From JAIEPW01 sp964471915 (GTDB taxonomy: Bacteria > Acidobacteriota > Terriglobia > Bryobacterales > Bryobacteraceae), in contig CAYYID010000017.1 in the NCBI GenBank assembly GCA_964471915.1, positions 30,410 to 94,409 on the forward strand: 64,000 nucleotides of DNA. The letters are read 5' to 3'. The position numbers were made by a program, and so were the translations under genes. The notes under the pieces are model-generated. The model searched no databases, was not told where the DNA came from, and saw nothing but the letters and a program-made list of their open reading frames with translations. The number at the start of each line of letters is the position of its first letter. Within the stretch, counting starts at the first letter, position 1. Below are positions 16,525 through 25,081 of this stretch, in pieces.

Positions 16525-17090
16525 TGTTGCAAACATTGACTATTGCGGCTCTGCTCGCGCAGAGCCCGTACACGGTTGCCCCGCGCAACTACCGGCTCGA
16601 GTTCGAAAACGACCAGGTGGTGATCTCCCGGGCGAGCTTCCAGCCCGGGGACAAACTCCCGGTGCACGAGCATCCGCCGTTGCCGGTGGTCTACGTGTAC
16701 CTGACCGACGGAGGATCCATGCTCTTCTGGCACAAGGAGGGCGAACCGGCGGGACGGCCGGCGGTGAAGGCCGGCTCGTTCCGGTTCCACCGCGGGGTGA
16801 CGGAAACCCACGAGGTGAGCTACCTCGGCGATCAGCCGAGCGAGTACCTGCGGGTGGAATGGAAGCTCGACCGGGAGCTGTTTCCCCGAGGCGATGTCCG
16901 GCGGCGGTTCGATGACGAGCGGCCGCTCGAGCACGGCCCGTTGCGCGTCACTCGTTGCCGCGAAACCTGCGAAACGCCCTCTGGCGGCGCGGTGGTTGTA
17001 TCTTTCGAGGAGCGGGCCGCCCGGTGGCGCGCTCCCGGAGAGCCGATGCCGTTTCTCTCGGGCCACCGCTTGGTGATCGAGAAGCGGTGA
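16524..17090 (+). CDS. cupin-domain protein, exported
   Basis: A 188-residue protein with a very short N-terminal hydrophobic stretch (MLQTLTIAALLAQS) and one cupin barrel. FQPGDKLPVHEHPPLPVVYVYLTDG gives the H-x-H metal-ligand pair of motif 1, and FRFHRGVTETHEV the histidine of motif 2. The metal and substrate are unknown. AAAAGGA lies 7 nt before the ATG. A stable stem-loop follows the stop. Confidence 0.8.
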   Translation: MLQTLTIAALLAQSPYTVAPRNYRLEFENDQVVISRASFQPGDKLPVHEHPPLPVVYVYLTDGGSMLFWHKEGEPAGRPAVKAGSFRFHRGVTETHEVSYLGDQPSEYLRVEWKLDRELFPRGDVRRRFDDERPLEHGPLRVTRCRETCETPSGGAVVVSFEERAARWRAPGEPMPFLSGHRLVIEKR

Positions 17091-17096
17091 ACCGAA

Positions 17097-17124
17097 GCCG
17101 GCGGACCCTTCGGGGTCCGCCGGC
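17097..17124. terminator. stem-loop between convergent genes
   Basis: A perfect 12-bp stem GCCGGCGGACCC / GGGTCCGCCGGC closes a TTCG loop. It lies between the end of the cupin gene (17090) and the end of the convergent cysteine-synthase-like gene (17177), and could stop transcription from both sides. There is no T-run on either strand, so intrinsic termination may be weak. Confidence 0.6.
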
Positions 17125-17176
17125 TGATTCGACAGGCGACGGCCGCGCAAGAAGATCATTACCGGCGACCGCAGGT

Positions 17177-18220
17177 CTACCGCATTCCCGCGTCACACGC
17201 CGCGCACACCCGGCCGCTGGTCTCGAATCCCGTGATCTCGATGTCGCAGCTCCGGTATCCAGGCCGTACGTTCTGCTCGTGGAACAGGTCCGTGCTCAGA
17301 TACTTCTTGTTGCTGTCGCAGAGTACGGTCACCACCGTGGCGTCGCCGCCCAGCTCTTCCAGGATCTCGAGCGCCCCCAGGAAGTTCGCTCCCGAGGAGA
17401 TCCCGACGGCGAAGCCCGCGTGCGCCAGCTTGCGCGCCATCAGAATGGCGTCGCCATCGGAGACCTGCACGATCCGGTCCAGCGCGCTGAGGTCCACGAT
17501 GGCGGGAATGAACTCGTCCGAGATCCCCTGAATCCGGTGTTGGCCCACCTTGTGCCCCGTGGAGAGCGTCGGCGATTCCAGGGGCTCCAGCGGATGGACG
17601 CGCACGCCGGGGCGCCGCGCCTTCAGATAACGGCCCACGCCCATCACGGTGCCGCCCGTGCCGACCCCGGCCACGAACGCATCCGGCTGTTTCCCCGCAG
17701 CTTCGAGCTGCATCCAGATCTCGGGCCCGGTGCGGGATTCGTGGGCGCGGACGTTCGCGGGATTGGCGAACTGCTGCGGCAGAAAGGTGCGCGGATCCCG
17801 GGCCGCGGCCTCCTCGGCGAGGCGAATGGACCCGAGGAACCCGCCCTGGGCGCGCGACACGGGTACGATGCCCGCGCCAAAGCCTTCAATGAGCGCCACG
17901 CGCTCCTGCGACATCCAGTCCGGCATGAAGATGGTCACCGGATGGCCGAGGGCGCGGCCCAGCGCCGCGAACGAGATCCCGGTGTTGCCGCTGGTGGCTT
18001 CGAGAATCGTATCGCCGGGTTGAATCGACCCGTCGCGGTACGCCTGCTCGAGGATGTGCAGCGCCATGCGGTCCTTGATGGAGCCGGTCATGTTGAGGGA
18101 TTCGATCTTGGCGTAGATGCGCCTCGGCCGTCCACGATACGTAAAGTCGAAAGCGGCCAGCGGGGTGTTGCCGATCAGGCGTTCCAGAGCCACGAGCCGC
18201 TGGCGGACTTGGGGCAGCAT
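17177..18220 (-). CDS. PLP-dependent cysteine-synthase-family enzyme
   Basis: A 347-residue fold-type II PLP enzyme related to O-acetylserine sulfhydrylase and cystathionine beta-synthase. LIGNTPL begins the fold, the PLP lysine is in TGSIKDRMA, the substrate loop is EATSGNTGI, and the phosphate loop is GVGTGGTVMG. An unusual C-terminal tail ends RVCAACDAGMR, with a C-x2-C pair not typical of CysK. It may make cysteine or a related amino acid. TACACT on the minus strand (18229-18234) lies 8 nt before the ATG, a leaderless layout. Confidence 0.88.
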   Translation of the reverse strand: MLPQVRQRLVALERLIGNTPLAAFDFTYRGRPRRIYAKIESLNMTGSIKDRMALHILEQAYRDGSIQPGDTILEATSGNTGISFAALGRALGHPVTIFMPDWMSQERVALIEGFGAGIVPVSRAQGGFLGSIRLAEEAAARDPRTFLPQQFANPANVRAHESRTGPEIWMQLEAAGKQPDAFVAGVGTGGTVMGVGRYLKARRPGVRVHPLEPLESPTLSTGHKVGQHRIQGISDEFIPAIVDLSALDRIVQVSDGDAILMARKLAHAGFAVGISSGANFLGALEILEELGGDATVVTVLCDSNKKYLSTDLFHEQNVRPGYRSCDIEITGFETSGRVCAACDAGMR

Positions 18221-18295
18221 TTGCAGATAGTGTAGCGAGACGCCGCTCCGTCTGCTCCGGGCCGCGGGCGCTCACGGTTCTGAGATACTCAGGCG

Positions 18296-19282
18296 ATGCG
18301 AGCCCTCCTGCTGTTGCCGCTGCTCCCGGCGGCCCTGATCGCGCAGCGCCAGTCCTTCGATACCTACACCTACCCCGCGCCCGCCGGATATCAGATGCGC
18401 GAGACGGCAAACTTCGTCGAATGGTCGCGCATCAATCAGGAGAAGCGGTATTACTGCCAGATCGGCCTGTACCGGGCGCAGAACTCGGTGGGCACGGCCG
18501 CGCAGGATATCGAAGCCGAATGGAAGGCCGCCGTGGCGCGCAGCTTTCAGCCGCGCGGCGAGGCGCAGACCCGGCCCCTGCCTCTGCCGGCGAACCAGGA
18601 CAGCATCGTCCGGATGGCGGAAACGAAGGACAGCCTGGGAAATCCGGCGGTGACCACGCTGTTTGTCGTACGCTCCGGCGGGCGTTACGCCGGGGTGCTC
18701 TTCAATGTCCCGAACGAGGCGGCCTTCAACGCCTGCTATGCGGACGCCATGGCGGTCGCCGGCGGACTCCAGTGGAGCGCTGCGCCCGTTGCGCCCCCGC
18801 CCACCGCAACGCCGGCTGGCGCGCCGGCCACGGTCACCGCCGTGCCCGGAACGGTCCAAGGCTCCTGGGAGCGAGTGATCGTTACCCAACCGCCGACGCG
18901 CTACAACCCCATCACCCGGATGTGGGAGCACGACTACGCGGGCGCGCTGAACCAGTTCCGCCAGGTCCATCGCTGGCAGTTCGCGGCGAACGGCGAGTAC
19001 GTGCGCGAACTCGACGCCGAGAGCTTCAACCGTTCCACGCGGAGCCGCGTCATCGAGCGCGGGCGCTACACGGCGGCGGGCGGAGTCATCCAGTTGCGGC
19101 CTGCCGACCAGCGCGAAGGCACCGGGCCGCGCGGGCAGGATCCGCCTTTGACGGCGAAGCCGGCGCCCGCGCCGTACGCGGTGCGGTTCTCCCTTGGGGA
19201 GCATCCGCAATACAAAGACTCGGCGGGCCTGCAGATCCAGGAGCAGGACGGTTCCTGGACCACGTTCCGGCCGGCGCGGTAG
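18296..19282 (+). CDS. secreted protein of unknown function
   Basis: A 328-residue protein with a signal peptide (MRALLLLPLLPAALIAQ). The first half (YQMRETANFVEWSRINQEKRYYCQIGLYRA) looks like one folded domain. A low-complexity Ala/Pro linker then leads to a second half containing WQFAANGEYVRELDAESF and RGRYTAAGGVIQL, which resembles lipocalin-like stability proteins. The last claim is weak. GATACT lies 6 nt before the ATG. Confidence 0.78.
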   Translation: MRALLLLPLLPAALIAQRQSFDTYTYPAPAGYQMRETANFVEWSRINQEKRYYCQIGLYRAQNSVGTAAQDIEAEWKAAVARSFQPRGEAQTRPLPLPANQDSIVRMAETKDSLGNPAVTTLFVVRSGGRYAGVLFNVPNEAAFNACYADAMAVAGGLQWSAAPVAPPPTATPAGAPATVTAVPGTVQGSWERVIVTQPPTRYNPITRMWEHDYAGALNQFRQVHRWQFAANGEYVRELDAESFNRSTRSRVIERGRYTAAGGVIQLRPADQREGTGPRGQDPPLTAKPAPAPYAVRFSLGEHPQYKDSAGLQIQEQDGSWTTFRPAR

Positions 19283-19286
19283 CGCG

Positions 19287-20273
19287 TCAGCCCAGGGCGA
19301 CCGTCTGGCCGATTTCCTTCACCGCCACCCGCTCCGGGCGGCTGCGAGCCGCGTTGACAAAGCGCTCGATGGGCTCGCGGTAATGCTCGCGTGAAAGCTC
19401 GAAGGTCTGGTGGTGCACCGGCAGGAAGATCTCCGCGCCGGCCTCGTTGCCCATCCGCCAGGCCTGCTCGGGCGTGCAGTGGTAGCGGATCCAGGGATCG
19501 TAAGCGCCGATGGGCATGATGGCAAGATCGATCCCCCGCGCGGACTTGAGCTGCCGGAACGCGTGCGTGTCGGCGGTATCGCCGCCGAACAGCACCCGGC
19601 GTCCGCCCGCTTCGATGACGTAGCCGTTGTAGCCGCGGTAGGTGTCGGTGCGCATGCGCGCGCCCCAGTGGTTCACCTCGACGGCGCGCACCGAGACGCC
19701 GCCCACGCGAGCCTCCTCGTTCCAGCGGAGTTCACGCACCGATGCGTAGCGGGCCGGGCGCAGCAGATCCGCCGTCTGCCACGCGGTGACCACTGCGGTG
19801 CCAGAGTTCTCGAGGGCGCGCAGGCTCGGGATGTCGAAGTGATCCATGTGCGCGTGCGAGAGCAGGATCAGGTCGATCTTCGGCAGTGCCGCGAGGTCCA
19901 GCGCCGGAGCGGTGCGCCGCTTCAGGCCCAGCGTCACCGGACCGATGGAGAGGCCGCAGCGTTCGCTGAACACCGGATCCGTCAGGATGGTGACGCCGTC
20001 CATCTTGAGCAACGCGGTCGAATGACCCAGCCAGGCCGCGTAGACGCCGGAGTCCTTCCACGAATGCCAGTCGGGTTGGTGCGGGGGCGGCGCGATCATG
20101 CGGCGCATCTCGCGCGTGTACTGCTGCCAGAACCCGGGAGCAGCGCGATAGATGAGCGCCGCAGCGGTGCCTGTGGCCGCCACGCCCGCGCCGGCCATCC
20201 ACGCGCGGCGCCGGGCCTTCTCCGAGTGGTGCCCGCTACCAGCCGAACCGCTCTTCGCGCCAGGGATCGCCAT
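19287..20273 (-). CDS. metallo-beta-lactamase-fold hydrolase, NAPE-PLD/UlaG-like
   Basis: A 328-residue MBL-fold protein with a basic then hydrophobic N-terminus (RRRAWMAGAGVAATGTAAAL), suggesting a membrane anchor or export. The metal motif is SHAHMDHFD; GGDTADTHAF and HHQTFELS supply further ligands, an order seen in N-acyl-phosphatidylethanolamine phospholipase D-like enzymes. The substrate is probably a phospholipid or phosphate ester. Start is taken as the ATG at 20273, giving a 38-nt overlap with the upstream gene. The first ATG after that gene's stop would truncate the signal region. Confidence 0.85.
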   Translation of the reverse strand: MAIPGAKSGSAGSGHHSEKARRRAWMAGAGVAATGTAAALIYRAAPGFWQQYTREMRRMIAPPPHQPDWHSWKDSGVYAAWLGHSTALLKMDGVTILTDPVFSERCGLSIGPVTLGLKRRTAPALDLAALPKIDLILLSHAHMDHFDIPSLRALENSGTAVVTAWQTADLLRPARYASVRELRWNEEARVGGVSVRAVEVNHWGARMRTDTYRGYNGYVIEAGGRRVLFGGDTADTHAFRQLKSARGIDLAIMPIGAYDPWIRYHCTPEQAWRMGNEAGAEIFLPVHHQTFELSREHYREPIERFVNAARSRPERVAVKEIGQTVALG

Positions 20274-20886
20274 GCTTGTGGTATCCGTTCCGCTCCCAGA
20301 ACCCGTCTTTGTCCTCGGCGAGGAACTCCACGCCCGCGAGCCACTTTGCGCTCTTCCAGGCATACAGCCTCGGAACGATCAGCCGCGCCGGTCCGCCGTG
20401 CTCCGGGGTCAGCGCTTCGCCGTCGTGCGCGATCGCCACCAGCGCGTCCTCCGCCAGCAGGTCCTCCACCGGCAGATTCGTCGTCCACCCATAATCATAG
20501 CCGTAGGCCAGGGCGAAGCGTGCGTCCGGACGCAGGCCGCCGGCGAGTTCGACGAGCACGCGGGTCGAGACGCCCTCCCAGACGTTCGCGAGCCGCGACC
20601 AGCGGGTGACGCAATGAAAGTCCGCATAGACCCGCACCCGCGGCAGTTGCTGGAACTCCTGCCAGGTGAACTCGATGGGCCGGTGCACCAGGCCGAACAT
20701 GCCGAGCTTCCAGGTCGCGAGGTCGAGGGACGGCGCGCCGGAAGCGTCGAGCACCGGCCATTTCAAGGTCCGCGACTGGCCGGGCGGGATCCGGTTGCCG
20801 CGCAGGGTATCGGGACTGACGATCACGCCGTCCGGCGGCGCCGGGGTCCGGTCCGTCTGGGTCTTGGAACTGTCCATGCCGAACAT
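20236..20886 (-). CDS. sulfite-oxidase-like molybdopterin oxidoreductase (YedY/MsrP-like)
   Basis: A 216-residue molybdopterin-domain protein without a signal peptide. The Mo-ligating cysteine lies in FHCVTRWSRLANVWEG, and GYDYGWTTNLP, EHGGPARLIVP and YAWKSAKWL are typical of the small sulfite-oxidase-like family. No fused heme domain is present, so an external electron carrier is needed. ATGs at 20886 and 20877 are both possible. It overlaps and presumably is cotranscribed with the MBL-fold gene. Confidence 0.88.
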   Translation of the reverse strand: MFGMDSSKTQTDRTPAPPDGVIVSPDTLRGNRIPPGQSRTLKWPVLDASGAPSLDLATWKLGMFGLVHRPIEFTWQEFQQLPRVRVYADFHCVTRWSRLANVWEGVSTRVLVELAGGLRPDARFALAYGYDYGWTTNLPVEDLLAEDALVAIAHDGEALTPEHGGPARLIVPRLYAWKSAKWLAGVEFLAEDKDGFWERNGYHKHGDPWREERFGW

Positions 20887-20951
20887 ATTGGAGCTCTGCC
20901 GCTACTGGCTACAGATGCCGATGATCCTGTTTTAGACTCAGAAGACCCGCC

Positions 20952-22433
20952 GTGGATTACCTCGCCCGCATCCTGACGGCCCAAGTGTACGATGTCGCCG
21001 TCGAATCGCCGCTCGAAGCCGCGCCATCGCTGTCGGCGCGCACCGGCAATCGCGTCCTGCTCAAGCGCGAGGACCTGCAGCCGGTGTTCTCGTTCAAGCT
21101 GCGGGGAGCGTACAACCGGATGGCGGGCGCGGACCTCTCATGCGGCGTGGTGGCGGCTTCCGCGGGCAACCATGCTCAGGGCGTGGCGCTGGCGGCGCAG
21201 AAGCTGGGGTGCCGGGCGACGATCGTGATGCCGGTAACCACGCCGCGCATCAAGATCGCCGCCGTCCAGGCCCGGGGAGCGGCCGTCATTCTGGAGGGCG
21301 AGTCCTACGATGACGCCTACGCGCATGCGCGGACGCTGCCCGGCGAGTTCATCCACCCTTACGACGACCCGGCGATCATCGCGGGGCAGGGAACCATCGG
21401 CATGGAGATCCTGCGGCAGCAGCCGCGGGGGCTCGACGCCATCTTCGTGCCGGTGGGCGGCGGCGGGATCATCGCCGGCATCGCGGCGTATGTGAAGAGG
21501 CTGGCGCCGGCGATTCGCGTCATCGGCGTGGAGCCGGCGGACGCGGACGCGATGCGGCAGTCACTCGCCGCGGGACGCCGCGTGCGGCTCGACCAGGTGG
21601 GCCTGTTCGCCGACGGCGTCGCCGTGAAGGAAGTGGGCGTGGAGACGTTCCGCCTGTGCCGCGAATTCGTCGACGAAGTGGTGGTAGCCGATACCGACGA
21701 GATCTGCGCGGCGATCAAGGACGTGTTCGAGGACACGCGGTCCATTCTGGAACCCGCGGGCGCGCTGTCGGTCGCGGGACTGAAATCCTACGCGGCGCGC
21801 GCGGGACTGGAAGGCCGCACCCTGGTGGCTATCGCCAGCGGCGCGAACATGAACTTCGACCGCTTGCGGTTCGTCGCCGAGCGCGCGGAACTCGGTGAGC
21901 AGCGAGAGGCGGTGTTCGCGGCGACCATCCCGGAGCGCGTCGGAAGCTTCAAGGAGTTCTGCCGCCTGCTCGGTCCGCGCCAGGTGACGGAGTTCAATTA
22001 TCGTTTTGGCGGCGGCGCCGAGGCGCACGTGTTCGTCGGCGTCCAGGTGGCGAGCCGCGCCGAGGCGGACGCCCTGCTGGCGAGTCTCGAAGGCGCCGGG
22101 ATCCGGGTGCTGGATCTCTCGCACGACGAAACCGCGAAGCTCCACATCCGGCACCTGGTGGGCGGCCGCGCGCAAGCGCGTAACGAGCGCCTGCTCCGCT
22201 TCGAGTTCCCGGAGCGGCCCGGAGCGCTGATGCGGTTCCTGGACCGGATGAGCGCCGGCTGGAACATCTCGCTATTTCATTACCGGAATCACGGCGCGGA
22301 TTACGGACGCGTACTCGCCGGGATCCAGGTGCCGCCGGGCGAGGATGCGGAGTTCCGGGCGTTTCTTGCGGGGCTCGGGTATCCGTCGGCGGAGGAGTCC
22401 GGAAACCCGGCCTATCGGATGTTCCTGGCGTGA
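20952..22433 (+). CDS. ilvA: threonine ammonia-lyase (biosynthetic threonine deaminase)
   Basis: A 493-residue PLP enzyme that converts threonine to 2-oxobutanoate, the first committed step toward isoleucine. The PLP lysine is K49 in FSFKLRGAYNRM; the phosphate-binding loop is VPVGGGGIIAG. The last 170 residues form two ACT-like domains (VFAATIPERVGSFKEFCRLL and FEFPERPGALMRFLDRM), the isoleucine-sensing part of biosynthetic IlvA, so feedback inhibition is expected. Start is a GTG at 20952. TAGACT is 13 nt upstream. Confidence 0.95.
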   Translation: MDYLARILTAQVYDVAVESPLEAAPSLSARTGNRVLLKREDLQPVFSFKLRGAYNRMAGADLSCGVVAASAGNHAQGVALAAQKLGCRATIVMPVTTPRIKIAAVQARGAAVILEGESYDDAYAHARTLPGEFIHPYDDPAIIAGQGTIGMEILRQQPRGLDAIFVPVGGGGIIAGIAAYVKRLAPAIRVIGVEPADADAMRQSLAAGRRVRLDQVGLFADGVAVKEVGVETFRLCREFVDEVVVADTDEICAAIKDVFEDTRSILEPAGALSVAGLKSYAARAGLEGRTLVAIASGANMNFDRLRFVAERAELGEQREAVFAATIPERVGSFKEFCRLLGPRQVTEFNYRFGGGAEAHVFVGVQVASRAEADALLASLEGAGIRVLDLSHDETAKLHIRHLVGGRAQARNERLLRFEFPERPGALMRFLDRMSAGWNISLFHYRNHGADYGRVLAGIQVPPGEDAEFRAFLAGLGYPSAEESGNPAYRMFLA

Positions 22434-22446
22434 GAGGAGCTTGGGT

Positions 22447-22665
22447 ATGACCTACACCGTCATTTTCGAGAAGGGCCCCACGTCCTGGGGAGCATACGTT
22501 CCGGATCTTCCCGGCGTCATCACCGTCGGCGACTCCCGGCAGGAAGTGGAGGTCCTCGTTCAGGAGGCCGTCGCCCTGCATCTGGAAGCGCTGCGGGAAT
22601 CCGGCCAGCCGATCCCCGAACCCGCCAGTTTTGCTGGGAACGTCGAAATTTCGCCGCTCCCCTGA
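22447..22665 (+). CDS. HicB-like antitoxin-family protein
   Basis: A 72-residue protein with the HicB partial RNase-H-like fold: MTYTVIFEKGPTSWGAYVPDLPGV, then an EVLVQEAVALHLEALRESGQ helix. HicB normally neutralises the HicA mRNA interferase, but no HicA gene is next to it and there is no C-terminal DNA-binding domain. Such solitary HicB proteins are common and their role is unclear. A GAGGAG ribosome-binding site overlaps the end of ilvA, 14 nt upstream. Confidence 0.85.
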   Translation: MTYTVIFEKGPTSWGAYVPDLPGVITVGDSRQEVEVLVQEAVALHLEALRESGQPIPEPASFAGNVEISPLP

Positions 22666-22669
22666 GCGC

Positions 22670-23167
22670 TCACCCGCGCTTCTTCTTCAGCTCCTTCTCG
22701 ATCTCTTTCGCCGCTTCCCGATACTCGGGAACCGTCTTCAGATGCTCCACCTCGCGCTTGCAGGCGGCCGTCTGTCCCGTCGCCAGCGACACCTTGGCCA
22801 GGAACCAGCACAGGTAGCCGTTGGCCTCGCCGCTCTCGGCCTTCTCCGCGTCTTCGAAGGCCCCCAGCAGATTCCCGACCTGCAGCAGCACGTAGGAGGA
22901 AGCCACCCGCACCGCGCTGTTCTTGGGATTGGCTTCCTTCAAGCCGGAAAGCCGCGCCAGCGCCAGGGAATGATTGCCCGCGCGGATGAGGCCGATCGCC
23001 TCGTCGAAGATCCGCCGCTCCTCGACCGACAGCGACGTAATGGGCTTGGCCAGCCGGTCGAACTTCAGATCCTCGACACCGAGCGCGCCGTACGCCGGCA
23101 GGGTCAGAAACAGGGAAAGAGCGAACGTCGCGAACCGCACTCTACTTGGATCCTCACGCCGCTTCAT
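22670..23167 (-). CDS. secreted helical-repeat (TPR-like) protein
   Basis: A 165-residue exported protein: a signal peptide (FATFALSLFLTLPAYGA) then helical pairs such as IFDEAIGLIRAGNHSLALAR and a Lys-rich C-terminus ending KELKKKRG. The A/L/G spacing suggests TPR-like repeats, probably a scaffold. The ATG at 23167 overlaps the end of the upstream methyltransferase gene by 14 nt. A GTG at 23140 is an alternative start. Confidence 0.72.
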   Translation of the reverse strand: MKRREDPSRVRFATFALSLFLTLPAYGALGVEDLKFDRLAKPITSLSVEERRIFDEAIGLIRAGNHSLALARLSGLKEANPKNSAVRVASSYVLLQVGNLLGAFEDAEKAESGEANGYLCWFLAKVSLATGQTAACKREVEHLKTVPEYREAAKEIEKELKKKRG

Positions 23168-23873
23168 TGGATGCAGGCTTCTCGAAGGAATAGCTGTAGC
23201 TGATCCAGCCCGGCGCGGGCTGCCAGTCCTCATCCACCCGAAGCTCGCGCAGGCCGGCGCGCTCCAGCCTCCGGGTTACCACCTCGCGCGGAATGCCGTG
23301 CATTTCCATCCTGGGTTCTTTACGGCGAAACACTTCCCAGTAGATGTTGTTATAACCCCATTCGGCGGCCCGCCCCAGCCGGGACCCGCCCACCGGCCGC
23401 GCCGGCAGTTGAAAGTGCACCGCCCCGCCGGGGCGCGTCACGCGGGCGAACTCATCCAGATACGGCCCGATGCGGCCGGGCGGCAGGTGCTGCAGCACGA
23501 TGAAGGAATAGACCAGGTCGAAGGTGTCCGCGGGGAACTGCGCGAGATCGGGACTTTCGTTCAACACGAAGTCGCAGCCCGGATGCCCGAAGCCCCGCGC
23601 CCGCTCGATCATCGACGGCGCTACATCCACGCCCGTTACGCGGTTGAAGCGGCTCGCCATGGCGCGGCTCAGCCGGCCGACCCCGCATCCGAAATCGAGT
23701 GCGTGCTCCCGCCGCCGCGGAGCGTCGCCCAGGTGCTCCAGAATGCGCGCCACGTCGGCTACGCCGGTCGCGAAGAACTCCTCGGCGGACCACTTCCGCC
23801 CCGTGAGGATCGCGCTGAAGGGGTCCTGTTCCCCGAAGCGGTTCCAATGTGCGGCAAGTTTTCGAAACGACAC
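23154..23873 (-). CDS. class I SAM-dependent methyltransferase
   Basis: A 239-residue Rossmann-fold methyltransferase. Motif I is ALDFGCGVGRLSRAM, the acidic end of strand 2 is VTGVDVAPSMIE, and FDLVYSFIVLQHLPP is motif IV. The substrate is not predictable. The GTG at 23873 is chosen because AAGG lies 6 nt upstream and the frame further upstream lacks family similarity. Confidence 0.87.
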   Translation of the reverse strand: MSFRKLAAHWNRFGEQDPFSAILTGRKWSAEEFFATGVADVARILEHLGDAPRRREHALDFGCGVGRLSRAMASRFNRVTGVDVAPSMIERARGFGHPGCDFVLNESPDLAQFPADTFDLVYSFIVLQHLPPGRIGPYLDEFARVTRPGGAVHFQLPARPVGGSRLGRAAEWGYNNIYWEVFRRKEPRMEMHGIPREVVTRRLERAGLRELRVDEDWQPAPGWISYSYSFEKPASNEAA

Positions 23874-23927
23874 TTCGAACCTTTCTCCCCGGTTGCAGGC
23901 TCTTAGTCTTCCAAGAAAGGAAGACCC

Positions 23928-24236
23928 ATGCTCTGGATCATTCTCAGTATCCTCGGATTGGTGGCCCCCTATAGTCAGGTAGTTCCCTGGGCGCTGGAGA
24001 ACGGCGTAGACATTCCGCGCTTCTTCGCGGAGGCGTTGAGCAACCGGCCCGGCGCCACGCACGTCTATGATCTCTTTCTCTCCGCGGCCATCTTCTTCGT
24101 TTGGGCGTTCCGCGACCCGCGGCGGCCCCGGGGCGGCGTGATGGCGGCGATTCTGGCGGGAACCCTCGCCGTCGGCCTCTGCTTCGGCATGCCGCTCTAT
24201 TTTTACTTCCGGAGGCCCGATCAGACCGCCTCATGA
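23928..24236 (+). CDS. DUF2834 small membrane protein
   Basis: A 102-residue protein with three membrane helices (ILSILGLVAPYSQVVPW, LFLSAAIFFVWAF and GVMAAILAGTLAVGLCFGMPLYFYFR), the usual layout of DUF2834. The function is unknown. GGAAGA lies 5 nt before the ATG. Its stop overlaps the start of the second ECF sigma gene (ATGA), so the two are cotranscribed. Confidence 0.82.
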   Translation: MLWIILSILGLVAPYSQVVPWALENGVDIPRFFAEALSNRPGATHVYDLFLSAAIFFVWAFRDPRRPRGGVMAAILAGTLAVGLCFGMPLYFYFRRPDQTAS

Positions 24237-24763
24237 CCCCGGAGGAGCGCCGCCGCGAAACCCAGTGGGTCCTGGAAGCCCAGGCCGGCGACCTCGCCGC
24301 GCTGGACCGGCTGCTCACGGCCATCCAGGGGCCTTTGTTCGGCTACCTGCTCCAAATCCTGCGGCGGCGCGATCTGGCCGAAGACGTCCTGCAGGACGTC
24401 TTCCTGAGGATCCACCGCAAGCTCGAATGGCTGGAGCAGCCCGAATACTTCCGTACCTGGGTGTGGCGCATCGCCGGGCGCGAAGCGGTGCGCCGCGCGC
24501 AACGTGAAAAGCGCTACAGCGGCGAGGACGGACTCGAGAGGCTCACCGCGCCGCCGCGCACTCCCGATCTCGACATCGAGAAATTGCTCGCCGCCGTCTC
24601 GCCCGCCAGCCGCGCCGTGCTGGCGCTGCACTATCTCGAAGGGCTGCCCCTCGACGAAGCCGCCCGCATCCTCGGACTCAAAACCGGAACCGCGAAGTCC
24701 CGGCTCGCCTACGGGCTCGCCGTGCTCCGGAAGCTACTGTCGCCCGCTCAAGCCAGGAGGTGA
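24233..24763 (+). CDS. ECF-type RNA polymerase sigma factor
   Basis: A 176-residue sigma factor. Region 2 contains FGYLLQILRRRDLAEDVLQDVFLRIH and region 4 SPASRAVLALHYLEGLPLDEAARILGLKTGTAKSRL, with a clear helix-turn-helix. No zinc anti-sigma gene follows; instead the next gene codes for a small two-helix membrane protein that probably plays a partner role. Its target promoters are unknown. Confidence 0.92.
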   Translation: MTPEERRRETQWVLEAQAGDLAALDRLLTAIQGPLFGYLLQILRRRDLAEDVLQDVFLRIHRKLEWLEQPEYFRTWVWRIAGREAVRRAQREKRYSGEDGLERLTAPPRTPDLDIEKLLAAVSPASRAVLALHYLEGLPLDEAARILGLKTGTAKSRLAYGLAVLRKLLSPAQARR

Positions 24764-24770
24764 ACAACCG

Positions 24771-25061
24771 ATGCCGACACTCGATGAAATCCGCCGGGAA
24801 GCCGTGGAGCGCGCCGCCGCCGCCGAACGCAACTACAAGCTCGCGTTCTGGGGCGCCATCCTGCTGGAGACGATCTTTTTTGTCGCGTTCCTGCTGCTGG
24901 CGGACCTCACGAACCGGAACCATCTCTTGCTGCTGCTCTGCTCGGTGGGGATCTACGGGATCCTGGCGCTGGCGCTGGTGGCGCTCGGCGCGCATGTCAG
25001 CCGCTGCACGCTGCGCGTGCTGAAGGCGATCGCCCTGCTCGATCCGGCAAAGCGCGACTGA
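24771..25061 (+). CDS. small two-helix membrane protein, probable partner of the ECF sigma factor
   Basis: A 96-residue protein with a charged N-terminal helix (DEIRREAVERAAAAERNYK) and two membrane helices (WGAILLETIFFVAFLLL and CSVGIYGILALALVALGAHV). AGGAGG lies 8 nt before the ATG, overlapping the end of the sigma gene. Short membrane proteins of this layout often follow ECF genes in Acidobacteriota. A role as membrane anchor or anti-sigma factor is inferred from position only. Confidence 0.78.
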   Translation: MPTLDEIRREAVERAAAAERNYKLAFWGAILLETIFFVAFLLLADLTNRNHLLLLLCSVGIYGILALALVALGAHVSRCTLRVLKAIALLDPAKRD

Positions 25062-25081
25062 CCCTGTGCTAGGCTCGGAGC

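Noticed and set aside
22447..22665. Complete HicAB toxin-antitoxin system
   Set aside because: No HicA-like frame lies on either side of the HicB-like gene.
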